64,000 nucleotides of DNA from WHTX01 sp038255145 (GCA_038255145.1 JBBSLP010000015.1:25484-89483); one strand, 5' to 3'; shown: positions 50,733-59,723, counted from the first letter of the stretch. Notes: a model not told the origin generated them from the letters alone. Numbers and translations are program-made.

Positions 50733-51107
50733 GTGAGCCGACAGCTCACCTGCCACGTGCTCGACGTGAGCCGGGGGGTGCCGGCCGCCGGCGTGGCCGT
50801 GCGCTTGTCCCGGCCGGACGGCGCTGACGTCGGCCTGGTGCTGTCCACGACCACGAACGCCGACGGTCGCACCGACGGGCCCCTGCTGGCCGGTGACGAG
50901 CTGGTCCCGGGTCGCTACGAGCTGGCCTTCGCCGTCGGTGACCACTTCGCGTCCACTGCGTCCACTGCGTCCACCGCAGCCGGCCCTCCGGAGGCGCGCT
51001 ACCTGGACGTGGTGCCCATCCACTTCGGCGTGGCCGCCGACGTGGCCCACCTCCACGTCGCCCTGCTGGTCACGCCGTGGTCCTACACCACCTACCGGGG
51101 CAGCTGA
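50733..51107 (+). CDS. 5-Hydroxyisourate hydrolase (transthyretin-related)
   Basis: The product of about 124 residues (start GTG 50733; ATG 50703 is an alternative 10 codons longer) begins RQLTCHVLDVSRGVPAAGVA with the conserved active-site His and ends with the family tetrapeptide YRGS (TPWSYTTYRGS). IHFGVA marks another conserved His and the Arg of PPEARYLDVV is present. It hydrolyses 5-hydroxyisourate, the product of urate oxidation. The next gene, 18 bases on, performs the following step. A Ser-Thr-Ala tandem (TASTASTAA) in a surface loop is unusual. Confidence 0.92.
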   Translation: MSRQLTCHVLDVSRGVPAAGVAVRLSRPDGADVGLVLSTTTNADGRTDGPLLAGDELVPGRYELAFAVGDHFASTASTASTAAGPPEARYLDVVPIHFGVAADVAHLHVALLVTPWSYTTYRGS

Positions 51108-51125
51108 CCCGATGACGAGCTCGAC

Positions 51126-51746
51126 ATGACCGGCCCGGCCACGGTGGCGCTCACCATCGAGCAGCTGAACGCCATGGACGTCGACGCCTTCGTGGCTGCC
51201 CTGGGCCCGGTGTACGAGGCCTCCCCGGCCCTGGCCGCCCAGGCCTGGTGGCATCGTCCCTTCGCCGACCGGGCCGCGGTGGTGGCCGCCTTCCACGCCG
51301 TGGCCGACGGGCTCGACGACGGTGCCCAGCTGGCCCTGCTGCGGGCCCACCCCCAGCTCGGGGCGACGGGGCCCATGGCCGCGGACTCGGTGGACGAGCA
51401 GCGCTCGGTCGGGCTCGACGTCCTCGACGATGACGCTAGGGGCCGGATCGCCTCGTCCAACGCCCGCTACCTCGAGCGCTTCGGCTTCCCCTTCGTCATC
51501 GCCGTGCGTGGACTGCAGCCCGCGGACATCGCCGCCGCCCTGGCCGAGCGACTCGATCACGACGACGTCGCCGAGCGGGCCGAGGCCCTGGACCAGGTCA
51601 AGCGCATAGCTGGCCTGCGCCTCGCCGCCCTCGTCACCCCTGAAACGTCCCCGTCGGGGAGCGCCGAGGGGTCAGGCGCCCGCGGCCAGCACGGCCTCCA
51701 CCGCCCGGGCCGCGGCGCTGATGGCCGCGGGGAGCTCGACCGGTAG
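51126..51746 (+). CDS. OHCU decarboxylase (UraD-like)
   Basis: The first 165 residues match 2-oxo-4-hydroxy-4-carboxy-5-ureidoimidazoline decarboxylase: FVAALGPVYEASPALAAQAW, WWHRPFADRAAVVAAFHAV, the catalytic His region LLRAHPQLGATG, the SVDEQ segment and RFGFPFVIAVRG. It forms S-allantoin. The last 35-40 residues (after LAALVTPE) are low-complexity and overlap the end of the opposing gene at 51672, so a lost stop or natural extension is possible. Confidence 0.88.
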   Translation: MTGPATVALTIEQLNAMDVDAFVAALGPVYEASPALAAQAWWHRPFADRAAVVAAFHAVADGLDDGAQLALLRAHPQLGATGPMAADSVDEQRSVGLDVLDDDARGRIASSNARYLERFGFPFVIAVRGLQPADIAAALAERLDHDDVAERAEALDQVKRIAGLRLAALVTPETSPSGSAEGSGARGQHGLHRPGRGADGRGELDR

Positions 51747-52160
51747 GTTCCCGGCGTCGATGAAGGCGTCGGCCTTGACGTCCCACCGGGCCCGACCGTC
51801 GGTCAACACGCCGGTGAGCGCCGAGCCCGGACCGTCACCGGCCACCACGTCGACGAGCTCGAGGGTGTCGAAGACGGTGACCCGCATGTCGGCCACGCTG
51901 TGGTGCTTGAGCACCTGCTCGAACACGTTGGGCTCGACGGTGGGCGGGTCGGTGGGGGTGAGGAACGGGCGCAGGATGTCGAGGGCGCCGTGCTGTTCGA
52001 GCACGGCCACCGACTCGGCATCGAGGGCCACGGGATCCTCACCTCCGACCGTCTCGTGGCCGGCCAGCAGGGTCTCGATGCCCCGGTCGCTGGCCACCCG
52101 GGCCACGACCAGGGCGGCGGGACCATGGCCGACGACCAGCAGCGGGGTGTCGATCACCAT
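51672..52160 (-). CDS. Small Rossmann-fold (FAD-binding-like) protein
   Basis: The 162-residue protein begins IDTPLLVVGHGPAALVVARV, a GxGxxA nucleotide-binding turn, followed by a helix and an acidic strand end as in FAD-binding oxidoreductases, then GGEDPVALDAESVAVLEQHG. The C-terminal part (VFDTLELVDVVAGDGPGSAL, VKADAFIDAGNLPVELPAAI) does not match a complete monooxygenase. It may be a stand-alone small family or another truncated enzyme. It is co-directional with the cyclase-family gene 45 bases upstream. Confidence 0.6.
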   Translation of the reverse strand: MVIDTPLLVVGHGPAALVVARVASDRGIETLLAGHETVGGEDPVALDAESVAVLEQHGALDILRPFLTPTDPPTVEPNVFEQVLKHHSVADMRVTVFDTLELVDVVAGDGPGSALTGVLTDGRARWDVKADAFIDAGNLPVELPAAISAAARAVEAVLAAGA

Positions 52161-52205
52161 GGCGTCACCTTCCCCACGACGAAGACCTCACCAGGCGGCC
52201 ATCCA

Positions 52206-53162
52206 TCAGAAGATGGCCAGGGGGTTGACGGGGCTACCGGTCACACCCTGGAAGCGGATGGGGGCGAGGGCGAAGTTGAACTCCCAGCGGCCCAGGCGCT
52301 CGCACGTGGCCGCCAGGTCCTCGAGCTGGCAGTTGTCGATCAGCCACAGACCCATGGCCACGATGCCCACCATGTGGATGGGCATGGACACCGTCTTGTA
52401 ACCCGCCGGCGTGCAGTCCTGGGCCACGTCCGAGCCGATCATGGACACGCCGCGATCGTGCAGCCAGGGCAGGCAGGCGGCCTGGAAGCCGGATCGGGGC
52501 TTGTTGGCGTTGTAGTCCTTCTTGGCGGCGATGCGGGCCCCGCCCTCACCGGTGCGCAGGAAGATCACGTCGCCGGGGCCGACGCGGACGCCAGCGGCCT
52601 CCTCGGCGGCCTCGAGGTCCTCGGGGAAGACGTGGTCATCGGCGGCGAGCACGTCCACGCCCCGCAGGCGGGGGACGTCGAGCAGGATGCCGCGGGTGGT
52701 GATGCCGGCGGACACGGCGAGCACGTCGTGCTTGAGGGCGCCCTGGCGGTCCGACACGAGCGAGGCCGGGGCCCCGCCGTACATCTTGCCGTCCCAGAAG
52801 AGGTGGGCCAACGAGTCGAGGTGGGTGACGTCGAGGCCGTGGAAGACCATGCCGATGTACTCCTGGGCGCCACCGGCCCGGCCTGCGCCCATCAGCCCCT
52901 TGCGCCCCGGCTCCTCGAGGCCGAGGCCGGTGGAGAGCATGTAGCGCTGGGACTCGACGGTGGCGCCGGGCTGGCGCCCGGTCTTGATGTCCCAGCTGCA
53001 CGACACCGAGATGCCCTCACGGACCAGGCCCGCGGCCTCGATGCGCTTCTGGGGGGTGAGGTGGTTCAGCGTGCCCAGGCGGTCGTCGTCGCCCCAGCGG
53101 CCCCAGTTCGACAGCTCGTCGAACCACGAGAGCACCACTTCTTCGGACGGTGCGGTCGGCAT
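52206..53162 (-). CDS. Cyclase-family metal-dependent hydrolase (kynurenine formamidase-like)
   Basis: ATG 53162 has a strong GGAGGGGG ribosome-binding site; the ORF to 53279 is rejected. The 318-residue protein shows the family metal site FHGLDVTHLDSLAHLFWDGK (H-x-D-x-x-x-H pattern), GILLDVPRL, GDVIFLRTGEG and SGFQAACLPWLHDRGVSMIG, ending with SPVNPLAIF. Members of this family hydrolyse formylkynurenine, isatin or other cyclic amides. The length is greater than KynB (about 210), like the longer actinobacterial branch. Substrate unknown. Confidence 0.82.
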   Translation of the reverse strand: MPTAPSEEVVLSWFDELSNWGRWGDDDRLGTLNHLTPQKRIEAAGLVREGISVSCSWDIKTGRQPGATVESQRYMLSTGLGLEEPGRKGLMGAGRAGGAQEYIGMVFHGLDVTHLDSLAHLFWDGKMYGGAPASLVSDRQGALKHDVLAVSAGITTRGILLDVPRLRGVDVLAADDHVFPEDLEAAEEAAGVRVGPGDVIFLRTGEGGARIAAKKDYNANKPRSGFQAACLPWLHDRGVSMIGSDVAQDCTPAGYKTVSMPIHMVGIVAMGLWLIDNCQLEDLAATCERLGRWEFNFALAPIRFQGVTGSPVNPLAIF

Positions 53163-53254
53163 GGGATCCCCCTCCAGTTCACGGACGGCTGGAGGATAGG
53201 CGGGCTGGCCGGCTCTCGCTCCCGTGGTCGGTCGCGCCCGGGGGGACCGGGGTG

Positions 53255-54538
53255 TCAGTCGGTGGCGGTGCCGACCCAACTGTCGTAGGCGATGTTCCAG
53301 TCACCCCAGCCGTTGCCCCAGCTGACCTGCTCGGACGTGCCGCCGATCTCGACGGGATCGCCGATGAGGGTGAAGGCCATCATCCACGCCGCGTCCTCTT
53401 CCGAGGCGTTGATGCAACCGTGGGAGACGTTGGCCTGGCCCAGCTGGCTGTTCCACGGCGCAGCGTGGATGAACGTGCCCGAGTACGTCAGGCGTTGGGC
53501 GTCACCCACCGTCACCAGGTAGGCCTCGTCGCCGGTGATCCCCGCACTGGTCGAGTCCATCTCGAACTGGGAGAACTTCTCCATGATGAGGTCGGTGCCC
53601 GACGCCGTGGGGTAGGCGTCGCGCCCGGTGGAGATGGGCATGGTCCGTACGGCCACCCCGTTCTCGTAGGCCACCATGGTGCTGGTGAGGGCGTCCACGG
53701 TGATGCGGTGGTGGGCGCCGATGGTGAACGTCTGCGGCGTGGGCGACGACGTGAACCACTCGTCGGCCGCCGACTGGCCGGTCACGTTGCTGGTCAGGGT
53801 GACGGCGGTACCGCCGGGCCAGTAGGTGCGGGGGCGCCAGTGCATGATCGTGTCGTTGAGCCAGCGCCAGCCGCCCTCGACGGCGGGCACCGAGGTGACG
53901 GTGAAGCGGGCGGTGAGGGCGGCCCGGGCGTCGGCGGGGACGGGGGAGGAGAAGGTGACGATGACCGGGGTGCCCACCCCGACCGTCTCGCCGGTCGTGG
54001 GCCAGACGTCGGCGCTGATCTCGGTGCCGTCCTCGGGCACGAGGGTGGTGAACACCGAGCGCAGCACCGTGGGCTCGCGGGAGCCGCCCAGCCCCGAGGC
54101 GGTGGCCGTGGCCGTGTAGGTCTGGCCGAACTCGAGGCCCATGGTGGGGGTGAACAGCCCGTCGGTGGTGGTGCCCGGCACGGCACCGTCCGGTGAGGTC
54201 ACCGTGAGCGAGGTGAGGTGCCCGTTCGTGACCACGACCCGCACGGGGGTGTCGGGGCGCACGCCCGTGGCGTTGGGGGCAGGTTCGAACGTGGCTCCGA
54301 CCGCCGGGGCCGGGGCCTGGGTCGTCGTGGTCGACGAGGTGACGCTGGCCGGGGGTACCCCGTCGGCCGGGACCGCCAGGTGCCGACCGTCAGCCGCCTG
54401 CTGGGACACGGTCGCACACGCGGACGACACCACGGCGAGGCCGAGGATGGCCACCAGGCCGACGATGCGGGCGATCGTCCGGTGCGATCGTGCCGCCCGA
54501 CCGCGGTGCACACGGGCTGTGCACCGTTCAGATGTCAC
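53255..54538 (-). CDS. L,D-transpeptidase lipoprotein with Ig-like domains
   Basis: GTG 54538 gives a 427-residue precursor. A signal peptide with lipobox VVSSAC lies at about 24-41, followed by a Thr-rich spacer and two Ig-like domains (ATFEPAPNATGVRPDTPVRV, then TPVIVTFSSPVPADARAAL). The YkuD catalytic domain follows, with TFIHAAPWNSQLGQANVSHG and the nucleophile in SHGCIN. This is the mycobacterial LdtMt2-like architecture, which makes 3-3 peptidoglycan cross-links outside the membrane. All catalytic residues (His, Ser-His-Gly-Cys) are present. Single gene. Confidence 0.92.
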   Translation of the reverse strand: MTSERCTARVHRGRAARSHRTIARIVGLVAILGLAVVSSACATVSQQAADGRHLAVPADGVPPASVTSSTTTTQAPAPAVGATFEPAPNATGVRPDTPVRVVVTNGHLTSLTVTSPDGAVPGTTTDGLFTPTMGLEFGQTYTATATASGLGGSREPTVLRSVFTTLVPEDGTEISADVWPTTGETVGVGTPVIVTFSSPVPADARAALTARFTVTSVPAVEGGWRWLNDTIMHWRPRTYWPGGTAVTLTSNVTGQSAADEWFTSSPTPQTFTIGAHHRITVDALTSTMVAYENGVAVRTMPISTGRDAYPTASGTDLIMEKFSQFEMDSTSAGITGDEAYLVTVGDAQRLTYSGTFIHAAPWNSQLGQANVSHGCINASEEDAAWMMAFTLIGDPVEIGGTSEQVSWGNGWGDWNIAYDSWVGTATD

Positions 54539-54718
54539 CCGGTGCGTACGGCCTGCCACGGAGGTGAACGCTACACACCCGGTGCCCGGACCCGGCGTCG
54601 GCTGTCCCTCGGTGTCGCCACCGTCGCTGCACGTCGCCCCACCGGCCCCACGCCGGTGCCGCGGCACCAGCGCACCGCCGTGCCCGGGGTGCGGTCAGGC
54701 GGCTCGTAGCCTCCGGCG

Positions 54719-55114
54719 ATGGCAATCTCCTCCGCTTGGCGTCGCCACCCTGGGGTGCGTTCGGGATCGCAGCTCACCATGGGTGAGCGTGCCGCCGACT
54801 CGCTCCGCAACCGCATGGGTTCCTGGGCCTTCGTGTTCGGCGCCCTCGTGTTCCTGGCCGGGTGGATGTTGGGGAACCGGGACGTGGGCTTCGACCCCTA
54901 CCCCTTCATCCTGCTCAACCTGATCCTGTCCTGCCTCGCGGCCATGCAGGGCGCGATCCTCCTCATCGCCGCGAAGCGCCAGGACCAGATCTCGTCGGAG
55001 CTGGCCGTGCACGACTTCGAGACGAACAAGGAGGCCGACGCCATCGTGAAGTCCATCCACGCCCTGACCATGGAGCTGCACGAGAAGCTGTGCGCGCCGC
55101 CGTCGTCGAGCTGA
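54719..55114 (+). CDS. DUF1003 membrane protein
   Basis: The 131-residue protein has the family core: FVFGALVFLAGWMLGNRDVG, PYPFILLNLILSCLAAMQGA and the cytoplasmic AAKRQDQISSELAVHDFETN with ADAIVKSIHALTMELHEKL. Two membrane helices are clear. DUF1003 proteins are small inner-membrane proteins with no firm role. TAGCCT (54707-54712) is 6 bases before ATG 54719, supporting a leaderless start there rather than at the later ATG 54779. Confidence 0.85.
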   Translation: MAISSAWRRHPGVRSGSQLTMGERAADSLRNRMGSWAFVFGALVFLAGWMLGNRDVGFDPYPFILLNLILSCLAAMQGAILLIAAKRQDQISSELAVHDFETNKEADAIVKSIHALTMELHEKLCAPPSSS

Positions 55115-55203
55115 ACCGCGACCTCACCCTGGCGGCGCCGTCACCTCGCACGACGAGATCGCGGCGACGACGAGCTGGCCGGGGTGTCCGAGCTGGCTGG
55201 GGT

Positions 55204-57120
55204 TCAGCGGCGCAGGGGCACCCGCCACTCGAGGCGGGTGCCGACACCAGGCTGGCTGTCGACATGGAGGGTCCCGTCGAGCTCGTTGGCCCGGCGGGCC
55301 ATGTTGGCCAGTCCGCTGCGGTGCTCGGGCTCGCCCATGCCCACGCCGTCGTCGCTGATCACGAGCACGGCGTCGTCACGGACGGTGAGCTCCACGTCGA
55401 CGTGGGCGGCATGGGCGTGGCGGGCGGCGTTGGAGAGCGCCTCGCGGGTGACGGCCAGCAGGTGGGCGGCGACATCGACCGGGATGAGGGTGTCGACCGG
55501 CCCGTCGAAGCGGACGTGGGGGGTGAAGCCGAGCTGGGCGGCGGCGTCGGCGGCCACGGCCAACAGGTCGGCACGTACGGCGCCGTCGGCCTGTCGGGCG
55601 CCGAGCGAGAAGATGGCCGTGCGGATCTCCTTGATGACGGTGTCGAGGCCGTCGACCACATCGGAGACCTTGGCCGCGGCGCGCTCGTCCTGGAGGAGCG
55701 GCAGGGCGGCCTGCAGGGTCATGCCCGACGCGAAGAGCCGCTGGATCACCACGTCGTGCAGGTCGCGGGCGATGCGTTCCCGGTCCTCGGTGAGCAGCAG
55801 CCGCTGGTGGGTCTGGCGGGCGTGGCTCACCTCGAAGGCCAAGGTGGCCTGGTGGGCCAGGCTCTCCACCATGCTGACCTGCTCGGTGGGGGAGATGGCC
55901 GGGTCGGTCCCGGCGACGATGAGCACCGCGGGGGCACCGGGGGCCAGGCTGACCGGTGCGAGCACCACGTCGAGGTCGACCAGCCCGGGGACGGTCGGGC
56001 CCAGCGCCCCCTCGCCGGCCCGGGCGAAGCGGGCGGCGTGCAACGAGCGGGTGGCGTCGAGCGCGGCGGGCAGGGGATGGAGGTGGTAGCCGGTCGGGGG
56101 GAAGCCGTCCCCCGCGCTGGCCGCCACCTCACCGTCGTCGAGGCGCACGACCGCCGCCGCCCGCCCACCTACGATGCGCAGGCTCTCGCCGCAGATCAAC
56201 TGCAGGGTGCGGGTCAACGGGCCGCCGGAGAGCACGGTCATGCGCACCTCCGAGCTGGCGGCCTGCCACCGCTCCCGGCGTTGCACCTCGGCCAGGAGCC
56301 GCCGCTGCTCGGCCTCGGCCTCCTTGCGCTCGGTGATGTCGCGGAGCAGGACCGAGAAGCCGAGGATGGTCCCGATCGGGTCCCGGAGCGGGGACACCGA
56401 GATGGCCACCGGCAGCTGGCGGCCGTCGGCGGTCCGCCACTCGGTGTCGAGGACCCTCTGGTGCTGGACGGAGAGGGCGGCGTCGAGCAACCGCTCGACG
56501 CCGGCCCGCGCGGCCGGCGGGACCAGCCGGCTGACGTGCTCGCCGATGACGTCGTCCGCGGTGTGGCCGAGGAGCCGTGCCGCGCCACTGTTCCAGCTGG
56601 TGACCACCCCGGTGGTGGTCATGGCCAGGATCCCGTCCTGGGACGACTGCACGATGGCGGCCAGCTCGGCCTGGGCCGCCGTGATGGCCCGGCGCTCGGT
56701 GGCGTCGCGCACGGCGGCGACGACGAGCGGTTCGTCGGTGACCCCGATGGGGGCCAGGCTGATGTCGATGGCGAACTCGCTGCCGTCACGGCAGCGCCCG
56801 ACGAGGTCCTGGCCCGCGCCCATGGTGCGCACCGTGGGGTGCTCGGCGTAGCCGGCACGATGGGCCCGGTGGCGGTGGCGGAACCGTTCGGGCACGAGCA
56901 CCTCGACGCTCTGGCCGTCCAGTTCGGTGGCGCCGTAGCCGAACAGCTCGGCGGCCTGGGCGTTGATGGACACGATCCTGCCGGCGCCGTCCACGACCAG
57001 CGCAGCGTCGGGCATGAGGCTCAGGAACGTGCCCAGCAACTCGTTCGCGGTGCTGGCGCCGGCCTCGGCAGCCATCAGTCCCCCTGGACGTTCGGCGTCA
57101 TCGCGCCGCTTGGTGGCCAT
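55204..57120 (-). CDS. PAS-PAS-GAF sensor histidine kinase of the NarL/DevS class
   Basis: The 638-residue soluble protein starts at ATG 57120 with a GGGAGAG ribosome-binding site. It has PAS1 (about 25-140, SLMPDAALVVDGAGRIVSIN), PAS2 (about 145-265, IVQSSQDGILAMTTTGVVTS), a GAF-like region (about 290-430) and a HisKA_3 domain with the phospho-His in RERIARDLHDVVIQRLFASG (about 456). The HATPase has REALSNAARHAHA and VISDDGVGM. Such kinases signal to LuxR/NarL-type response regulators. None is adjacent, so it is an orphan. Neighbouring Usp, DUF1918 and flavin-fold genes recall the DevRS dormancy regulon. Confidence 0.88.
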   Translation of the reverse strand: MATKRRDDAERPGGLMAAEAGASTANELLGTFLSLMPDAALVVDGAGRIVSINAQAAELFGYGATELDGQSVEVLVPERFRHRHRAHRAGYAEHPTVRTMGAGQDLVGRCRDGSEFAIDISLAPIGVTDEPLVVAAVRDATERRAITAAQAELAAIVQSSQDGILAMTTTGVVTSWNSGAARLLGHTADDVIGEHVSRLVPPAARAGVERLLDAALSVQHQRVLDTEWRTADGRQLPVAISVSPLRDPIGTILGFSVLLRDITERKEAEAEQRRLLAEVQRRERWQAASSEVRMTVLSGGPLTRTLQLICGESLRIVGGRAAAVVRLDDGEVAASAGDGFPPTGYHLHPLPAALDATRSLHAARFARAGEGALGPTVPGLVDLDVVLAPVSLAPGAPAVLIVAGTDPAISPTEQVSMVESLAHQATLAFEVSHARQTHQRLLLTEDRERIARDLHDVVIQRLFASGMTLQAALPLLQDERAAAKVSDVVDGLDTVIKEIRTAIFSLGARQADGAVRADLLAVAADAAAQLGFTPHVRFDGPVDTLIPVDVAAHLLAVTREALSNAARHAHAAHVDVELTVRDDAVLVISDDGVGMGEPEHRSGLANMARRANELDGTLHVDSQPGVGTRLEWRVPLRR

Positions 57121-57396
57121 GGGGCTCTCCCACGGACGACTCGCCTGGACCTCGGCTTTGCGCGAAATGCCAGGTGACCGCCGCGTTGGGCCATGGTCAC
57201 ATGCTCCCACATCACCACGGCCCAGCGGTGGCCGTGCCCATCGGCGTCGCCGCGGCAGTGCCGGTGGCGCGCACGTCGTGTTGTCGCAGGTCGCCCCGTG
57301 CGGCAGCGGAGCTGGCCGGTCATCTGGTCTTCGGTCATCACGGGAAGGGCCTTGTGGTCCTGCCGGCGCGACCGGCGGCAGGGCCACCATCCCCTG

Positions 57397-57798
57397 ATGG
57401 ACCTTCCCGAAGAAGCATCGATCACCCGTCCGCTCGGCGTGGGACGCTGGCCGCCCTGCGCACACCTGTGCTTGGCGCGGGCCGGAGGGCTGGGCCGTGT
57501 CGGCCTGTCGCTGCGGGCGCTTCCCGTGATCCTGCCGGTCGGCTTCCGCATCGACGGCGACGCTGTGCTGGTGTGGGGCCCGGGGTTGGCGGGGGTGCCG
57601 TCCGCGCAGCTCAGTGGCAACGTGGTCGCCTTCCAGACGGACGGCGCGGACCTCGACACCGGTCAGACGTGGAGCCTCAACGTCCAGGGCATGGCCACGT
57701 CCGCCGGGGCCGTTCCGGTGCCCCACCTGCGCATCCCGCTCGAGATCGTGACATGTCGGCACTTCGACGGCCTGCCACCCGCCGGTCCCGGCGCCTGA
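57397..57798 (+). CDS. Pyridoxamine 5'-phosphate oxidase-fold (flavin-binding) protein
   Basis: ATG 57397 (MDLPEEASITRPLGVGRWPP) is chosen; the upstream part of the ORF is not conserved-looking. The 133-residue split beta-barrel protein shows GGLGRVGLSLRALPVILPVG, FRIDGDAVLVWGPGLAG, then VVAFQTDGADLDTGQTWSLN and VQGMATSAG, the order of strands in Pyridox_oxase_2 proteins. Such proteins bind FMN, F420 or heme and are frequent in dormancy regulons. Flavin-contact residues cannot be verified by eye. Confidence 0.7.
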   Translation: MDLPEEASITRPLGVGRWPPCAHLCLARAGGLGRVGLSLRALPVILPVGFRIDGDAVLVWGPGLAGVPSAQLSGNVVAFQTDGADLDTGQTWSLNVQGMATSAGAVPVPHLRIPLEIVTCRHFDGLPPAGPGA

Positions 57799-57861
57799 CG
57801 GCGGCCCGGCTCGAGCCGGGCTGCGGATGCATCGACCCTGCTCCCTGGCCGTCCGCGGCAT

Positions 57862-57875
57862 GGGACCTTCGCCGC
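57862..57875 (+). promoter_or_regulatory. Possible DevR/DosR-type site upstream of DUF1918 gene
   Basis: GGGACCTTCGCCGC differs by one base from the pattern GGGACnnnnGnCCC used by DevR/DosR. It is 57 bases before the DUF1918 start. Confidence 0.3.
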
Positions 57876-57932
57876 CGCTGATAGGTCCTTCGGGTCTGCC
57901 GCCCAGCACGGGGAGATCCCGACGATGGGGGC

Positions 57933-58163
57933 ATGACCGACCACCGACATCCCCGAGAGGTGAGCAGCGGGTCCGCAGGCGACGAGATCGTCGTCGACTC
58001 GATGCACGCAGGTGAACCGCCCCGTTGCGGCGAGGTCCTCGAGGCCCTCGGCCTCGACGGCATGGCCCACTACCGCGTCCGTTGGGACGACGATGGCCAC
58101 GAGTCCATCTTCTTCCCCGGCCCCACGACCCACTTCGTGGGCCTGCACGGGGTGCAGCCGTGA
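57933..58163 (+). CDS. DUF1918 protein
   Basis: The 76-residue protein has the DUF1918 core: SAGDEIVVDSMHAGEPPRCG, EVLEALGLDGMAHYRVRWDD and GHESIFFPGPTTHFV. It is an SH3-like small barrel found widely in actinobacteria, often with Usp or dormancy genes; biochemical role unknown. Its stop overlaps the start of the avidin-like gene (GTGA), so the two are co-expressed. Confidence 0.9.
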   Translation: MTDHRHPREVSSGSAGDEIVVDSMHAGEPPRCGEVLEALGLDGMAHYRVRWDDDGHESIFFPGPTTHFVGLHGVQP

Positions 58164-58513
58164 GCGCGGGTGGCCTGAGCGGTCGATGGCAGAACCGCCT
58201 CGGTTCCGTGATGGAGCTCGCCGTCGGCGACGGTGACCTCGTCACCGGCACGTACCACTCCGGGGTGGGCACGGCCCACCCCGCCGGCTCCTTCCCCCTC
58301 AGCGGGTACGTGCTCGATGATGCCGTCGCCTTCTGTGTCGACTTCCGGCCGAACGGCTCGGTGGCGGCGTGGGCGGGGCACCGGGTGGCCGCCGGCGGCG
58401 TCGCGCGGCTCGTGACCCTTTGGCACCTGGCCCGGCCCGTCGCGGGGTCGGACGAGGCCGACCTGTGGCGCGGCGTGCTGGCTGGAGCGGACGAGTTCGA
58501 GCGCCAGAGCTGA
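58160..58513 (+). CDS. Avidin/streptavidin-family protein without a signal peptide
   Basis: The 117-residue protein aligns by eye over its full length with streptavidin: LSGRWQNRLGSVMELAV for TGTWYNQLGSTF, LVTGTYHSGVG for LTGTYESAVG, and DLWRGVLAGADEF for NAWKSTLVGHDTF. Biotin-contact residues kept are N12, L14, S16, Y32, S34, V36, S67, W71, W88, L90, W103 and D111. Changed are W79 to F62, T90 to A69 and N49 to T38 (streptavidin numbering first). Streptavidin is secreted, but this protein starts directly with the barrel and has no export signal, so it should be cytoplasmic. It is coupled to the DUF1918 gene by a GTGA overlap. Confidence 0.85.
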   Translation: MSAGGLSGRWQNRLGSVMELAVGDGDLVTGTYHSGVGTAHPAGSFPLSGYVLDDAVAFCVDFRPNGSVAAWAGHRVAAGGVARLVTLWHLARPVAGSDEADLWRGVLAGADEFERQS

Positions 58514-58638
58514 GACGCCGCCAACGCCCGGACACGGGGTCGCCCGTGCGCGCGTGTCGTGGGCGGCGGGGTCCCCTGCCGGGAAGGTCCTCGCCACCAC
58601 CTCGGGCGCGCTCACAGGTCGGATGGCCGGGCGCGGCA

Positions 58639-58652
58639 GGGACCGTCGGCCC
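58639..58652 (+). promoter_or_regulatory. Possible DevR/DosR-type site upstream of the LPXTG protein gene
   Basis: GGGACCGTCGGCCC fits GGGACnnnnGnCCC exactly and is nearly palindromic. It lies 154 bases upstream of ATG 58806. Confidence 0.3.
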
Positions 58653-58805
58653 TGGGAGGCGGCCGGCCCGAGGAGGAGGCTGGTGCGGTCGCCGAGGACG
58701 AGGCGGGTCAACGCGGCGTCGGGCATCGGCGCAGCGCGGGACCCACAGGTCGGCGTCGGAGTCGGGCGGCTGGAGCCCGACGCCCACAGAACCGGAGGAG
58801 CACGC

Positions 58806-59723
58806 ATGTCCGAGATCCGCAGGATCACCATGGCGCTGGGGGCGATCATCGTCGCCGCGCTGTCGCTGACGCTGGTGTCGCTGGTGGCGGCGCCCGCTGC
58901 GGTGGCTGGGGCCCAGACCGGGACCCCCATCGAGGAGTACGCCAGCTACCCGGCCCCCTTGCCCGACGGGTGCCCCGATGGGGCCCGGGCCCTGATCGGG
59001 GTGATCTACGACAACGGGCGCGGCGGGCGGGAGTCCGATCTCCGCCGCCTCGACCTACGCAACGGCGACACCCTGACCATGACCTGGGACGAGTACGCCC
59101 CGGGGTGCACGACCACGGATGGAGCGCCGGCCATCGCGGTCTCCATGGCCGCCTACGACGCCGGGGCCGGCACGTTCGATCCCGCCATCGACCAGCTGCT
59201 GCTGCCCGGGTGGACGTCGTGCGGGCTGGGCCAGCAACCCTGCACGCGGACCGACGCCGGCTACCGGCTCTCGGTCACCCTGCCCGGCACCGAGGTGTCC
59301 TGCAACATCCAGACGGGCGCCGTCATCGGGCCACCGCTGGCCACCGTCGGGCCCAACGGCAGCTACTACCGCGCGGTGATGCGGGGCGACGACCGGCCGA
59401 CGATGTTGATCGGGGCGGCCAACTTCGCCACCTCGCCGTGCCCACCGCCGACCACCGCTGCCCCCGTCGTGGTCGCGGCGGCGACGACGACGACGACCGT
59501 CCGTGCCGCCGTGGCCGGCATCGAAGTGACCCAGGCGCCGACGTCGGCGCCCGCCACGACCACCACCATCGGCACCCAGGTCGAGGCGGCGACCGCCAGC
59601 TTGCCGGCCACCGGGCGTGGTGACGGGGGGCTGGTCCTGGTCGGCGTGGGGGCGCTGGCCGTGGGCGCCCTGCTGCTGGGCCTGCGCCGAACGACGGCTG
59701 CCGGGCGCGGCCGCAGCCACTGA
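58806..59723 (+). CDS. Secreted LPXTG cell-wall-anchored protein
   Basis: The 305-residue precursor has a GGAGGA ribosome-binding site and a signal peptide (about 1-36, ALGAIIVAALSLTLVSLVAA). A globular part with paired Cys follows (DGCPDGARALIGVIYDNGRG, WTSCGLGQQPC, SCNIQTG), then an Ala/Thr stalk. The sorting signal consists of LPATG, the helix LVLVGVGALAVGALLLGLRR and a basic tail. It would be covalently linked to peptidoglycan by sortase. The globular domain is not recognised. It shares the C-terminal plan with the fragment at 2-577. Confidence 0.85.
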   Translation: MSEIRRITMALGAIIVAALSLTLVSLVAAPAAVAGAQTGTPIEEYASYPAPLPDGCPDGARALIGVIYDNGRGGRESDLRRLDLRNGDTLTMTWDEYAPGCTTTDGAPAIAVSMAAYDAGAGTFDPAIDQLLLPGWTSCGLGQQPCTRTDAGYRLSVTLPGTEVSCNIQTGAVIGPPLATVGPNGSYYRAVMRGDDRPTMLIGAANFATSPCPPPTTAAPVVVAAATTTTTVRAAVAGIEVTQAPTSAPATTTTIGTQVEAATASLPATGRGDGGLVLVGVGALAVGALLLGLRRTTAAGRGRSH

